In this document: one piece after another, positions 1 through 10,923 of the stretch
How the letters are laid out: the number at the start of each line of letters is the position of its first letter
Position numbering within the stretch: position 1 is the stretch's first letter
From: Jaltomata sinuosa
Taxonomy: Eukaryota; Streptophyta; Magnoliopsida; Solanales; Solanaceae
Reading direction: 5' to 3'
NCBI GenBank assembly: GCA_003996215.1
Contig: QJPP01001837.1
Location: 146,558 to 210,557, forward strand
Length of the DNA: 64,000 nt
Notes under the pieces: generated by a model
What the model was told of the DNA's origin: nothing
Seen by the model: only the letters and a program-made list of their open reading frames with translations
The model's database searches: none
Position numbers and translations under genes: made by a program

Positions 1-88
1 GAGGGAAAAATCACAGCATGTTCCAATCTAATCCTAGTGTTTCATCCTTACTTCAGCAATCCCTTGACCATGTCCTTCATCTTTTGCA

Positions 89-505
89 GGTATTTTTATT
101 AAAAGGCCCCATCATGACGTGACAAAGCCCATCTCTCTATCACAGCTTGACGAGGGGGTTTCTGCCTTTCAAAATGGTTCAAAGAAGCAATCCTGGCCTA
201 CCATAGATATTTCCGAGCCTAGTGCCCTATTGAAGAAGTGCAAATGTAATAAGCCTTCTAGTTCCAAGAAGAAAATCAGAGGACCATGTGGCGGGGGCTC
301 TCGATCGAATGTTCTGAAAGTCAGTTCTTATCTTGTTGATGATGGAGGGGTTTCTATTATTAAACTAACCAATAGTGAGGGTGAATCTCCTCCATATTCA
401 TGTGACATCATGACTCTAGCCCCGCGATCCATCAAAGTGATATCCCTAAATCTGGACCAGCTGTTGTTCTCTTCCGGCGCACATGTAAATATATGTGGTC
501 GCTAA
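89..505 (+). CDS. Possible last exon of an unrecognised host gene
   Basis: I do not recognise this protein. An open frame runs from about position 89 to a TAA at 503-505, roughly 138 codons, with a Lys/Ser/Cys-rich stretch near codons 50-65 (KKCKCNKPSSSKKK). There is no good ATG: the ATG at 114 is out of frame and closes at once. Immediately upstream, a pyrimidine-rich tract ends in TTTTGCAG at 82-89 and CTTGAC, a plausible branch site, lies near 63-68. This fits a 3' splice site and a terminal exon better than a complete gene. The sequence shows none of the gag, protease or RT motifs that fill the rest of the window. The element K LTR starts only about 12 bp after the stop, so the gene end may be truncated or its 3' UTR replaced. 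It could also be a fragment captured by a transposon. Confidence 0.35.
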   Translation, partial: GIFIKRPHHDVTKPISLSQLDEGVSAFQNGSKKQSWPTIDISEPSALLKKCKCNKPSSSKKKIRGPCGGGSRSNVLKVSSYLVDDGGVSIIKLTNSEGESPPYSCDIMTLAPRSIKVISLNLDQLLFSSGAHVNICGR

Positions 506-517
506 GTAATACAATGA

Positions 518-1765
518 TTGCTTACGCAATTAAAGGTCAAATAACATAGGGACTTATCGCTGAAAAGTAGTCGAGTTAATCTATTATAATTAAAAGAACA
601 AGTGTTTTCAACAAAGAGAGTTTGGATGTTGTTTTACTTCTACTTTTGGTTTAAAACAAAAATACTAAAAAAGATCGATATTATGGAAGTTATTTAACAG
701 AGTCAATAAATCCCAGGGTTATGGCACCTTGCATAATCCCGTCATATGTATACCGTAGTTGCTATTCGAATTTCTACTGGATTACTGACTCATAGAATTG
801 ATATTATAGTCATGGCCTTTTGAACCTCTAACTATCTATCCAGGTTAACCCCATACCTATATTGTTAAGTGATGATACTCATAATTAACCCGAAGATATT
901 TATATCTCCGGTATGGGAGCCGAGTAGTGCAAACTAGGTATGATTTCCATCCTAGCTGCAAATCCATTCTGTAGAACACATCCTACTTTTTTTAACCCAC
1001 ATTCAATCCCTAACTTTTCTCTATTGAGTTCCATTAGCGATTATTCATTTACCCTGTTGATCGTGAATTAATAGAATAGTAATACAAGATGAAATAAATA
1101 ATTCACATGGTAGTAATGCATAAAAACTCTATATTAAGATACGACGTTCATACTTTGGCCATAACCCTAGAAAAAAGGGTGTTTATCCACTCATAATCTT
1201 CTTACAATAGTAAGAAATCATGTTTTGAACAAGAATTAAAATTACGTAAAAGATAAAAGAAAAAACCTTAAGAAGAATATGCCTTTGATCTTGCTCTGTG
1301 CTTCCACAATGATGAATATCACTTAAAAACACCTATGTGTAGGTTTTAAACTAAGTACAAACACCAAAAAGGGCCCACCTAATGGCCGAGTCTCTGTTGC
1401 CTCACGGTGCGAGGCTCACAGCCTCGCCCTAGCCTTAGCATCGCGAGGGCTTTCTCTTTGCCTTTGATTTCTTCTCTCAGAGATAAAACTTCAGAGAGGG
1501 TCAAAATCAAACTCCCTTCTCTCCCCCGTTGGTGCTGTGAGGTCCATCTGCTCGCTTTGAGCTTGACCATGGGAGGTTGCCTGTGTTCTGTCCACACTTA
1601 GCCAATTTTTTGGTCTTTTCACCTACAACTTTCTAAACACATTGCATTAGCTCCAAAACACTAAAATGAGTAATAATTAAAACTATTTAGCTTATTTATT
1701 CTCAGAAACAAGGTATAAACATGGGCAAAGTATGGCTAAAAACCGTGTAAATATGACTAACATCA
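518..1765 (-). repeat. Element K: decayed LTR (minus)
   Basis: The right edge is clear: ...ATCA at 1765 followed by CCACCCCACACTTTAACC, the same LTR-end plus purine-tract layout (on the minus strand) seen next to the J, D and H LTRs. The left edge is inferred from TGATTGCTTACGC at 518, which resembles the TGAT...CTTACGC-type starts of related LTRs. Inside are the family landmarks: a 'cataaccctag' block near 1160 and a GC-rich module at 1400-1450 with the perfect hairpin GCGAGGC (1409-1415) and GCCTCGC (1421-1427). No second K LTR is inside the window. The left boundary is the least certain part of this call. Confidence 0.55.
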
Positions 1766-2861
1766 CCACCCCACACTTTAACCTTTGTTTGGCCTAGAAC
1801 AACTACCAGAAACTTACAACATGTTACCTACCTAGCTACGCCAATCAAACAGGTCTACTCTTTATTAGATCACCAAGACAATTTAAACATCAAGCAACTC
1901 TGAATTACTAAGTTCTTTTAGCAATGCAATACAAAGACGATTCTAACAAGACGACATAGCCTCTAAAAAAATAGTCACCCACATAATACATAGGGCAAAA
2001 ACAATCACATCATTAAGCAAAAAAATCAAATACTTCACCAAGCTTTCACCATTTATGTTCCCTCACTTTTTAAGAGAGATGCCTCCTTATTTACTCTCAA
2101 TATATCACAATTTCTAGGGCATATAAGAAAAACAATATCGCTCACTCTCACAAAGAAATTCTCATGCATATAAGACAAACCATAAGATTGCCCTTAGTAT
2201 CATACTCTATTAACAAAAGTATTTGAAACACAAGATCAATATGGCTTTTTGGATTGTAATGCCGGCTAGGGGACGAGTAGAAAATATATGGTTAAAATAG
2301 TGAGTACTCTCCTTAAGCACTTTAAGACATTCAAATTCACACAAATTTTATACTCTTCCCTTTATATCTCCCAATTTTTTAATTTTTCTTATGCTTGCCT
2401 TATATCTCCTCCAATCTTTAAGCACTTGCTCTATTTTTCGCACATCCCTAGTAACGAGCAATTTTTCTCTTCTTCTTTATTTCTCGCATTTTATAATTTT
2501 TTATTTTTTATTTTCATTTTTCTACTCTTTATGAACAACATACAATAATTTTTATGTATGGGCACCAATTAACTTTCTTTCTTCTATTTCCACCCCTTAT
2601 TCCATTATTTCACCTTCCTTAATCTACTTTTATGTTTTTAACTTTTAAAGTGCACTAGGGACTTTGGGATCAAATTATTACAAGGCCAATCAACAAAAGA
2701 GAATGGCTAATTAAGTGGTTATCAAAGAAATAGGCTAAAAGGCTCAAATGGTCTAACTATTGGTAATGTCAGGGTAGGTGAATACTGAGTCAAAGCCTTG
2801 GCTTTACAAAGAAAAGCCTAGATCATGTCCTACGAATCGACACTTTGTTTCCCTTTGTAGA
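1766..2861 (-). other. Element K 3' internal noncoding remnant
   Basis: This 1.1-kb AT-rich stretch lies between the K LTR and the J insertion at 2862. It begins with the minus-strand purine-tract equivalent (CCACCCCACACTTTAACC). It holds T-rich and A-rich runs and no open frame with recognisable domains. The small ORFs at 2288-2548 and similar are low-complexity. I read it as the 3' untranslated internal region of K, cut by J. Confidence 0.5.
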
Positions 2862-4532
2862 TGATACACCCAAATTACACCTCTGTATTGATTTATAAAT
2901 CGGTCGTTGTTCAAATGTAGAACCTAATCAAGGTTAGAGTCGATCCCACAAGGAATATGGATAGGACATAGGTCAATGTGGTTATTCATGCTCTTAGTCT
3001 TTTATTTCCAAAAAGGGGGAAACTTATGTAACAAATAATGTTTGCAAATTGTAAGTACTCAAGTCACATCAAGTATCAATTTTGTTGTTGATCAGTGAGA
3101 GAGTTGGCTAGGATTATGTTCCCCATGATTTAATAACTCAGTCAGGCATTATACTAGTGATCTATTCTGGTTCTTAGCATGAAAGATCAGTAAGTTATGT
3201 TCAACTAAATAGTTGGTCCCCTAGATAGATTAATATCACTATTCAACTTGGTCCATTTACAGGTGTATGCTATACTAACCCTTACCTTAGATCCCAAATT
3301 AGCTATTCTCTGACAAGGTCAAGATATTAAATGAGGGTTGATAGCCTCGAGTCTCCGTTGTTAATCCTTTTTCCCATTCATTACCTCTTTGGTCCAGCAA
3401 GTAAGAATAAGACGAGTTCTAACATTTTCAATCGCTAGAAAGCAATTAATATGAAAGGAAGAACAATACATGCATAAATACTATGCTAGAATCACTAAGT
3501 ACTTTGCCTACTTTTGTTAATCTGTCATAGTTCCCACAACCCTAGTTATGGATTTAGCTACTCATGTTCATAAGAAAACAATCAGAATTTGGTGAAAAAT
3601 TTATAATCATATACTTACGATATGAATAAAAGAAATCCAGAATCTTGAATTATCAAAGAAGAATCAATAACCAAGAATCAATGGATGAATTGATCTCTCA
3701 AAACCAAGAACAATGTAATACTTCAAGTTTCTAAGTCGTAAGAGACAGAATTAATGCGTAACCTTCAAAACAAAACCTAGGAAAAGTATTTATAGACAAC
3801 AAATCCTATCCTAAATTGACTAGGAAAACATAGCCACGTCAGTGTCTATGGATGGGTCCATGACCCATCATTCTATGTGATGATTTATGGTCTTGTAGAA
3901 TCAACCATCGTCTGATCAGGTCAACCTTTTGGCTGTAGGATTCCATGGGTGGGATCACGGGTCATGGAATGGAATTACAGTTTGTCAATTTACTCGTGGT
4001 TTCAGACCTCTATTTTGCATCTCCTCTGATCACTGGAATATAAGAAATAGGATCGGTACGTATTATGGAGCTAAGAATTATCAAATCATTCGTGGTTTCA
4101 ACGTCAATAATTATAAGTCTGCAAGAGCTCTTTTTATGTGTCACAGGACTTACACGCCGTTTAGAACTCGACCAGTGGATCCAATCCTAGTTTAACACTT
4201 CACTTTTGCAACTCTGCAAGGACTCAGTCTATGAGCCACGGTACTTGTTCGTGGTAAAGGTTCACGACTCATAGATTGACCTTGCTTGTACACATGCAGA
4301 TTTTAGTTCATGACTTACAACACTTGTCCATGGTTTGGAATCACGACTAATCATTCCACTTGTACTTTCAGACTTTAGCTAATTTTCAGTGCAAACTCCA
4401 GTTCTTTGCTTGTGCGCTCTGTTTTCTTGCACAACTCACAAAAACACATCATATCTACTAACAAAGTGCTAAAGAACATCCATAAATTCTAAATTTTAAG
4501 CATTGAAAGTGCCGTAAAACAATGGCATATCA
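2862..4532 (-). repeat. Element J: 3' LTR (minus)
   Basis: The LTR runs TGATACACCCAAATTACACC... to ...GGCATATCA at 4532. It is followed by ACACCCTCAACTTAAAAC, which on the minus strand is the purine tract before the 3' LTR and is identical in layout to elements A and D. A landmark block (cccacaaccctagttatgg, near 3530) matches A, D and H LTRs. A dyad-rich module at 3838-4380 (ATGGGTCCATGACCCAT and relatives) lies just upstream, in element sense, of the TATA box at 3787-3794. The flank GTAGA (2857-2861) would be the left target duplication; its partner is not in the window. Confidence 0.75.
3787..3794 (-). promoter_or_regulatory. TATA box of the J LTR
   Basis: TATTTATA on the plus strand reads TATAAATA on the minus strand. 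It occupies the same relative place as the TATAAATA boxes in the A, D and I LTRs, about 50 bp downstream of the inverted-word module in element sense. Confidence 0.55.
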
Positions 4533-5315
4533 ACACCCTCAACTTAAAACGTTTGCTTGTCCTTAAGAAACAAAATAAAAACTATTCTATCATGATGCTT
4601 AGACAAAAGAAAACTAGGAAACTACGGCAGTCACATAGCTTTCAACAATTCAGCATACAAGTTAGACACCCCCCTCTTTCTTACTGCAAAACAAGTGCAC
4701 GTACACTATTTATCCAGTTAACATAAGATAATCTATGAATGACATCACAATATCAATAGATAAGGTTACATACACAAATGAAAATTACCCCAATAATCAT
4801 CAATCAACAGTGTTATTATAGTGCCCTCACCATAAAGAAGTCCCACTCACAGAGTAATCATTCAAATCGAGACTAGACCACATACACTCTCTCTCACAAG
4901 AAAATGCAAACAATACATACATAATACAATAGGCTTACCCTTATTTTCTATGCCTTGGTTTTTGAACAGTTGGATTAGAATCACTATAGGACCTTACTCA
5001 GCTTGTAATGTAGGCTCAAGGATAGGTATGGTGTATTTGGGAATAATAACTATGCCCTCCTTGAAACTACACTATCTTTATTCCATTTTTCAGACTAATC
5101 TTTCCTCACTTATTCTCCCTTTATTTTTTTCTTTTTCATCATGCAACGGGTGCGACAATTATTTCTAACTTAGATTTTCTCATTTTTTCTCATTTTTTTT
5201 CTCTTCTCTTTTTCTTTCATCTTTTAGCACATGCCGCACCCGTTATTTCCCTTTTTATCACTAGTCTACTCTTTTTATACCCATTCTTCTTCTCATTTAC
5301 CTCTACAATAGTCAC

Positions 5316-5346
5316 CCTCAACTTAGGTAATTTGCCTGAGTTGAGG
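5316..5346 (-). repeat. Conserved stem-loop (J copy)
   Basis: Arms CCTCAACTTAGG (5316-5327) and CCTGAGTTGAGG (5335-5346) form a 12-bp inverted repeat with one mismatch and a 7-nt loop. In element sense the mismatch is C opposite A, the same as in element A at 38627-38657. Confidence 0.6.
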
Positions 5347-6090
5347 TGCACAATGTCTAAGGAGGAACCAGGGCCAAACTAAAGGTTCAAAGAAAAACTG
5401 GGAATGTGAATAAGCTAATAAAAAAGGGTCCATTTAGGCTCAACATCAGGGATCGAGGGATATAAACTTTATTTAGATGGTCGTTTTAGGCTAAGTGGGT
5501 TGAATTCAAAAATGGCCTATGATCCTTTCCTAACCAACTATCCTACGACTTAGGCAAGACCAACCGGGCAAGTTTTGGATTGACACACAAAGTAAGAACA
5601 ATACTAATGCAGGTCACACACACATGGCACATAGTTTCACTATCAATTACTAACTATCAAGTTCATGCCCTAGTTTAAACAACACTTATCACATTCACAT
5701 ATATGATGTCATGCAAATATCCATTATGGTAAGTCTATTAAAATAACTAACATGTCACTTAAAAATATGAGGGGGTCCATTTTTTTCAAAATCTCTTTCA
5801 AATCAAATTCCATGCCATAGACTGCACTAAATTTCCTATTTTTCTTTTGCTAACACACAACAGACTCCTAAATGTGCTGGTTCAATGGAAATAGAAGTCC
5901 TCAGGAAAGGAACACAACAAAAAACCCCAGGGACGCAAATACTCAAAGGTACCCTCTATGGTTGCCTCCCAAGCAACACTTGATTTAATGTCGCGGTACA
6001 AAGTGAGTATCTTGACTACTCATACTTTGCAAAAATACTTATCAAAACATACACGCAGACTAGCTTCCCCTACCCTACCAAAAAGGAATG

Positions 6091-6108
6091 TGCATTGTCC
6101 CCAATGCA
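6091..6108 (-). repeat. Conserved GCATTG/CAATGC hairpin (J copy)
   Basis: In element sense this reads TGCATTGGGGACAATGCA, a perfect 7-bp stem with loop GGGA. It is identical to the hairpins in A (38007-38024) and D (52940-52957), and 16 of its bases recur in E (27571-27586). Confidence 0.75.
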
Positions 6109-6536
6109 CTAAAAGAATAACTACAAAGGAGGAAAGAACATACCTGTAGCGCCTAAGCGCTGGTGTCTGGTGTAGTAGACAGGTCCTGTGGTGTGGCACC
6201 CATTGTGGAAACAATAGCTACAGGCATAACTCTCTCATCATCAGCAATAAAAGTCTCTCTGCCCATACTAAGCACTCTAAAATTAGGTCTAAAAAAGGTG
6301 CCAAGCTTGATGAAGTACCATCTCTCAAGGCCTCAAATCTAACTCGCTTGGCCCCAACTCAGGATGCTTCATCACATCTAGAGGACTCCATGGTCTGCTG
6401 TTAATACTTTGCATCCTTCTTTTGAGCTTTCTGGGCCTCTTTCTTTCTTTTTCTTTTTTATCTCAGCCGGTGTCATAACTGACTCATCATCCTCTCTACG
6501 TGATTTCTTTCCTTTTTGCTTCTTCTTTTTCTCGGC

Positions 6537-8424
6537 TTAAGGAATATCAATATTATCAACCTCATCTCGAGCTCTCTTAAGCAGAGCACGTGGAGGGTAC
6601 TCTACTAGTAGATCAATAAAGAAATCGCCCCCTTCCTCATCTCTGGCTGGTGTAGCCTCAATAACTAGAATCGTCTTTGCCTCAATGGCATTAATATCAG
6701 CACGAGCTATAGCAAGCTCGATGAGGATAGCTATAAGGTTTGGTGTACATAGATTCCACATTCTATCATTCACCTGTATCTCTATCCCATCCAAACAAGC
6801 ATTCATACTATCAATAGAACTCTGAATAGGCTCAAGCACTGTGGCAATCTCTTTTCTGATCAACAACTTAATGGCCCAAGAGAACTGCTTAATTTTCTCA
6901 TCTGCATGGACTGCCATCTTAGAGACCTTGCTGAAGGTCTAGCTAGAGAAAATAACGGTGGGGGCTGCCTCTGAAGAATAAGTGACTATGGTCACCTGAG
7001 CTGCTGGAGGAGTAGTAGAAGTACCTATCTCAACAGCTGTGAGGTCTGAGGCTGAGGCGACTGTGTCCCTAAAAATCGCTGAGGAATCAATCGGAATACT
7101 ATCACCTAGATCAGAAAAAATAGCACTCCAGGAGGCAGAAGAATAGGCTTTACCCTTTTCCACAAGGTTAGCCATATCTCAGATAAGTTTGATATCCTGG
7201 AAGCCTGTAGAATATAGTGTCATGTTAATCCCCACATAGGTGGGTATCCCAACTTTTGGGCATGACTTGGTGATAAGGCATGAGAATAGAATGGAAGTAG
7301 AGGTCTTCAAGGCCTGCTCTTTAAGCTCTTCTGCTATGGTACAAGCAATAATAATGTCAAAATGGGACATGATATCATCAACCAAGATTGCTCGGTCTGG
7401 AGTCAGTGTATTATTCAGCCGTAGGGACCAACCGATACTGCACTATGGACCACCAAAACTTACCAGCCATACTTAGTGATGCCTTTGTGATAGAAAATGA
7501 TTTGACCATTAACTAAGGCGGGTTCCCATCACTTATCACCGAGGCTAGCCATCCAAGTGGGGTGTTGTTGCTATGGTGCTGCTCTAATATAAAGTCAAGA
7601 TCCAGCTGAGCGACTAGTGCTATGTAGTCTGGGCCATAAATAAAGCGCTGGATGATGCACTCTAAAATATGAACCAGAACCCCTCGCACTTGTACTCTAT
7701 CAAAGGGTGGAAGCTTCTTTGGATTTTCCCCCTTATCATATGAGTTGATGAGAGTGGCTACATAAGCAGCATAAAACTTGCAAATAAGAATGAGGTTGTA
7801 GGCTCCACCCTGCTGACTCATCCATTTGAACCCATAATGATCATACAACTCTTTAATTTATTCCATGTCATCCAAGGATGTTGACTAGATCTCTATCTCC
7901 TCGAAAATACTTTGCCTTGGGTGCCCTCTATCATTCTATGCTAACCCTCATGAAATAGTTTGGAAGACCCTTAAATATCCCACCAAACATTTTCCTGAAC
8001 CTCAAGGTTCTTGCTTTTGAATGTCGATACAATGTGGACGGCCTCATTATTTTAGACCTCAGCTTCATTAGGGCTCTTTGTGCCGGACTCACTCACACTA
8101 GCAGTGGATAATCCTAAACCAGTATGGTATTTTCTACCTAAGGCAGTGTCATCTCCAGTTCCATTCTCACTAGATGAGGACTCAGAATCATCCTCTCCCT
8201 CTTTAGACTGAGGAGAGGTGGCTTGTTCCTGTCTTTTTTGTCCTTGCCTCATGTTTCAAGGCTGTACTTCTGTATCTGATTCAATGGCATACACCTCCTC
8301 GAACCCTTTGTTTTTTGGTTTAGAGGGCTCATCCATGAGTCTAGTTTGTAATTTCTGAGTCCCTTCCCTTCTTTCCTTAGCTGTTTGTGCTTCACCCTTC
8401 TTCGGAGTGTTTTAAGGAGGCATG
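6537..8424 (-). pseudogene. Decayed 'putative plant transposon protein'-like ORF (element J)
   Basis: Coding pieces on the minus strand start near an ATG at 8424 (MPP..., followed at once by a stop) and continue through 8252-8052 (acidic, Ser/Glu-rich), 7848-7513, 7385-7179, 7175-6939 and 6917-6537. At least two frame changes and several stops break them. The 7848-7513 piece contains KFYAAYV, then VQVRGVLVHILECIIQRF. This matches the pattern of the domain annotated as putative plant transposon protein (a fibre of aromatic residues, then a VRG-V-hydrophobic-AI-RF block). The following frame gives a W..IVQYRLVPT-like stretch as in that family. The biochemical role of the family is unknown. The ORF is in the sense of J, follows the dyad-rich leader 8425-8917 and precedes the hairpin at 6091-6108. 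The same ORF type lies at 25840-27525 in E. Confidence 0.6.
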
Positions 8425-8917
8425 ATACCTGCGAGAGAGATCGTTAGCATATAGCATGAGAAAAGAAAAACAAAAGAAAAAGGAATTTTTTTACTTATTG
8501 TACATGTGTGCAGAGCATAGTCCACAGATAGGTTGATGGCCCATGGAATCAATCCATGGTCCATGGATCCATCTGTGGTTCTAGTTTTACAGCTAATAGT
8601 GAAGTGATCCCAGGTATCATGGGTCACTTGATGGGTTGTAGTTCAGAACTATGGATCCATCCTTTGACTCATGGAATGACACCTGAGATTTTCATTCTCT
8701 AATGAAATTCCACGAGTGAGTCTATGATTCGTGGAACCAATCCATGGGCTGTAGACCCAATAGTAGAATCTCAACAGTAAGTAATTTTCATTTAAACACA
8801 AAAGTGATCCTTAAAATTATATAATTACAATCCTCCGGTTCAAGAATCAACCCATGGGCTACTCAGACTTCACCCTCGTTAAATTATAAGCATTTTGTTA
8901 CGAGTTGGCAGGCAAAA
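8425..8917 (-). other. Element J leader with CCATGG-word module
   Basis: This noncoding stretch lies upstream (element sense) of the J ORF and ends at the E insertion. Between about 8510 and 8770 it is packed with CCATGG, GGATCCA, TCCATGG and CGTGGAACC-type words in both orientations, for example CCATGGTCCATGGATCCA near 8560. It looks like the modules upstream of the LTR TATA boxes, but here it lies inside the element ahead of the downstream ORF. Confidence 0.5.
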
Positions 8918-10419
8918 TGATAAGTTGGTAATCTACCAAATTATTTAACCTTTATTCATGAATTATTACCTTGATTTAATGCGATTTAGAAGTGTTTTAT
9001 TCCTCTATTGTATTATATGCAGACACTCTTGGTCAATTGAAGGAAGAAAAGGATTTGAACCTAAAGGAGCTAAAAATGAAAGCCAAGTTACAAAGATGAT
9101 CAGAAGATAAAGTATCTATCGTGATGTGCAAACCAACATGTGAGCAGCAAGAGAACACCTGTATTTCGCTGGTGTGAGCACACATAAGAGCTGAGAAACT
9201 GCCTGAACAGTCAGCCACATACGAGCCGCAAATGGCCAAGGGAGATCACCCTTCCCCTTTCACATGGGACAACAAGTAACTAGAAATTCACTGCCTTGAT
9301 AACTAGGCACCTGGGATCCGCAAGTCATCATGGGCGGCCGCAAGTGCCTTTGCCCTTGACTTTGCACATGCCCCAAAGGGAAAAATTGTCCAAATGTGTG
9401 TGGCATGATTGGAAAGGTTCCAAGACCCTTTTTAGGATCTGTGCAAAGGATATACTATAGTTTTGAATTTCCAATTAGCATAGAGAAAGCATAGAGAATA
9501 GAATAGAGAGTAGAGTACATTGAAGAGTACAATTCTTCTTCTTCTTCTTTGTAGAGTGAAAAACACCATTGTTAACATTGAGCTTGAAATTTGAATTTGG
9601 CTATTGAAGAATGAATGGAATTTTGGAAGAGTCAATTGGTATCTTCTCTTATTCCTTCACTATGAGTATCTAAACTCAATTCTAGGGGGGTGTATTATGG
9701 GTATTTGAATTTGGGAATGAGTGTTGATTATTTGGATTTATAATTGATTATTATGTGTGGGTCTATTGAATTCTTCATGTTTTAATTATAAAATTGATGG
9801 TTGCAAACATTAATTTAGCTTACTAATTGTGTGCTTGCTTGAAGAAGAAGTTCATCAATTGGGTAAGAATTCAATAGTGGAGATTTGGGATTTCCACCAT
9901 AAATTGAGGCTAGAAATAACTTGATTTAGGAAATTCTCACCTAAGATTTGGGACTATAAATAGCCTAACTCACCTAAGCTAAATTGGTTGGTTTGTTATC
10001 CAACTATGGGGCTTGAAAGAGACCATAGTATACATGCTTAGTGGGTTGAAAAATTAATAAGTATAGCTTGAACCAAAGCTACCCGCACTAGTAATTGAGA
10101 GTTTGCTTGAATAATCAACCCCTATCCCATTGCATGACCCTATCGGAAACACAACCCTAGGCTTCCTCTCTTGATTAAAATACTCATGTTTACGTCAGTA
10201 ATTTGTTATAATTTGAATCTTAATTCCCAAACCATTTCCCCACCAATTTTATTTACTTGTTTGAACAATTTGTTTACTCTCGCGAATTGACCTTGACAAT
10301 TAGTTGCGAATTATCATACCAATGTCCATGGATTTGACTATGACATCCCGTTAGGTACTTATTGTTTTGCTTGACAATTACTGCTACCTCCTTCAAGTGA
10401 GTTGTTTTGAGCATCATCA
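8918..10419 (+). repeat. Element E: 5' LTR
   Basis: The LTR runs from TGATAAGTTGGTAATC to GAGCATCATCA and is directly followed by a tRNA-Asp primer site at 10424-10440, so it is a 5' LTR of about 1.5 kb. It has the same family layout as the solo LTR L at 16014 (TGATAAGTCGGTATTTTACC-like start, GAGCATTTATCA end). A word-rich module lies at about 9115-9370, followed by a possible TATA-like GGATATACTATAG near 9448. A (TTC)n run sits at 9533-9549. No matching 3' LTR of E is found in the window. Confidence 0.75.
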
Positions 10420-10423
10420 AAAA

Positions 10424-10440
10424 TGGCACCGTTGCTGCGG
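10424..10440 (+). promoter_or_regulatory. Primer binding site of E (tRNA-Asp type)
   Basis: TGGCACCGTTGCTGCGG matches 14 of 17 positions of TGGCGCCGTTGCCGGGG, the complement of the 3' end of plant tRNA-Asp. It lies 4 bp after the 5' LTR. Confidence 0.7.
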
Positions 10441-10527
10441 ATTGGCTTTTGATTTGCCATTTATTGTCTATTGATTCACTTTAGTTTAGCATTTGTTCTC
10501 TTTTATATTTTTATTGTTTTTGTTGTT

Positions 10528-10923
10528 ATGAGTAGGTTGCATATGATCCACTCTAGCAACCAAAAAGGCATGGATGGATACATGGACTAGGAGGATGAGC
10601 TAATTATTCATGGTGTCATGGGTGCCATCCGGCTACCTCTAATTATTAGCAATATCGTATTCCATGTGACCTGTACAATATTGCATTTACTACAAATGAA
10701 AGGGCTATTTGTAGGGCTAGATCACGGAGATGCAAACTGATATATCCGGAAATTTGTTGAGATTTTCCAGCCCTTCAACATACAAATCATAAATCAAGTG
10801 TCGATCCAACTTTGGTTATTTCTATTCTCTCTCACGAGAGAGGCAACCACATGGCTTGAAGAGCTCCCCAAGGGCTCCATTACAACATGGAATGGGTTAG
10901 TTAAAGCTTTCTTGGACCAATTT
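10528..10923 (+). pseudogene. Element E gag, N-terminal part (cut by F)
   Basis: A gag start is likely at the ATG at 10528 (MSRLHMIHSSNQKG), about 90 bp after the primer site. An in-frame TAG appears near 10590. The best-preserved stretch, from about 10798, contains SLTREATTWLEELPKGSITTW. This is homologous to the A/D gag segment SLSDEAALWLTELTPDSIATW, the retrotransposon gag core that forms the particle shell. The frame stops at ...FLDQF where F inserts; the next expected residues, FPPSQMLQLRDEI, resume at 21713. Stops and weak similarity in the first 90 codons show it is not functional. Confidence 0.7.

Larger units (their letters stand above)
4533..6536 (-). other. Element J 3' noncoding region
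   Basis: This is the region between the decayed ORF and the 3' LTR of J. It aligns in order with the noncoding part of D (51481-53030): a block near 4920-5080 resembles 51840-51960, the inverted repeat at 5316-5346 resembles the one in A and D, and the 18-bp hairpin at 6091-6108 is identical to theirs. A further motif near 5965-5990 (GCTTGGGAGGCAACC on the minus strand) matches a motif after the E protease. No coding sequence is recognisable. J is therefore related to the A/D group although its ORF differs. Confidence 0.6.

Noticed and set aside
1379..1601. Overlapping small frames on both strands at 1379-1601
   Set aside because: They fall in the GC-rich inverted-word module of the K LTR, which explains frames open on both strands.
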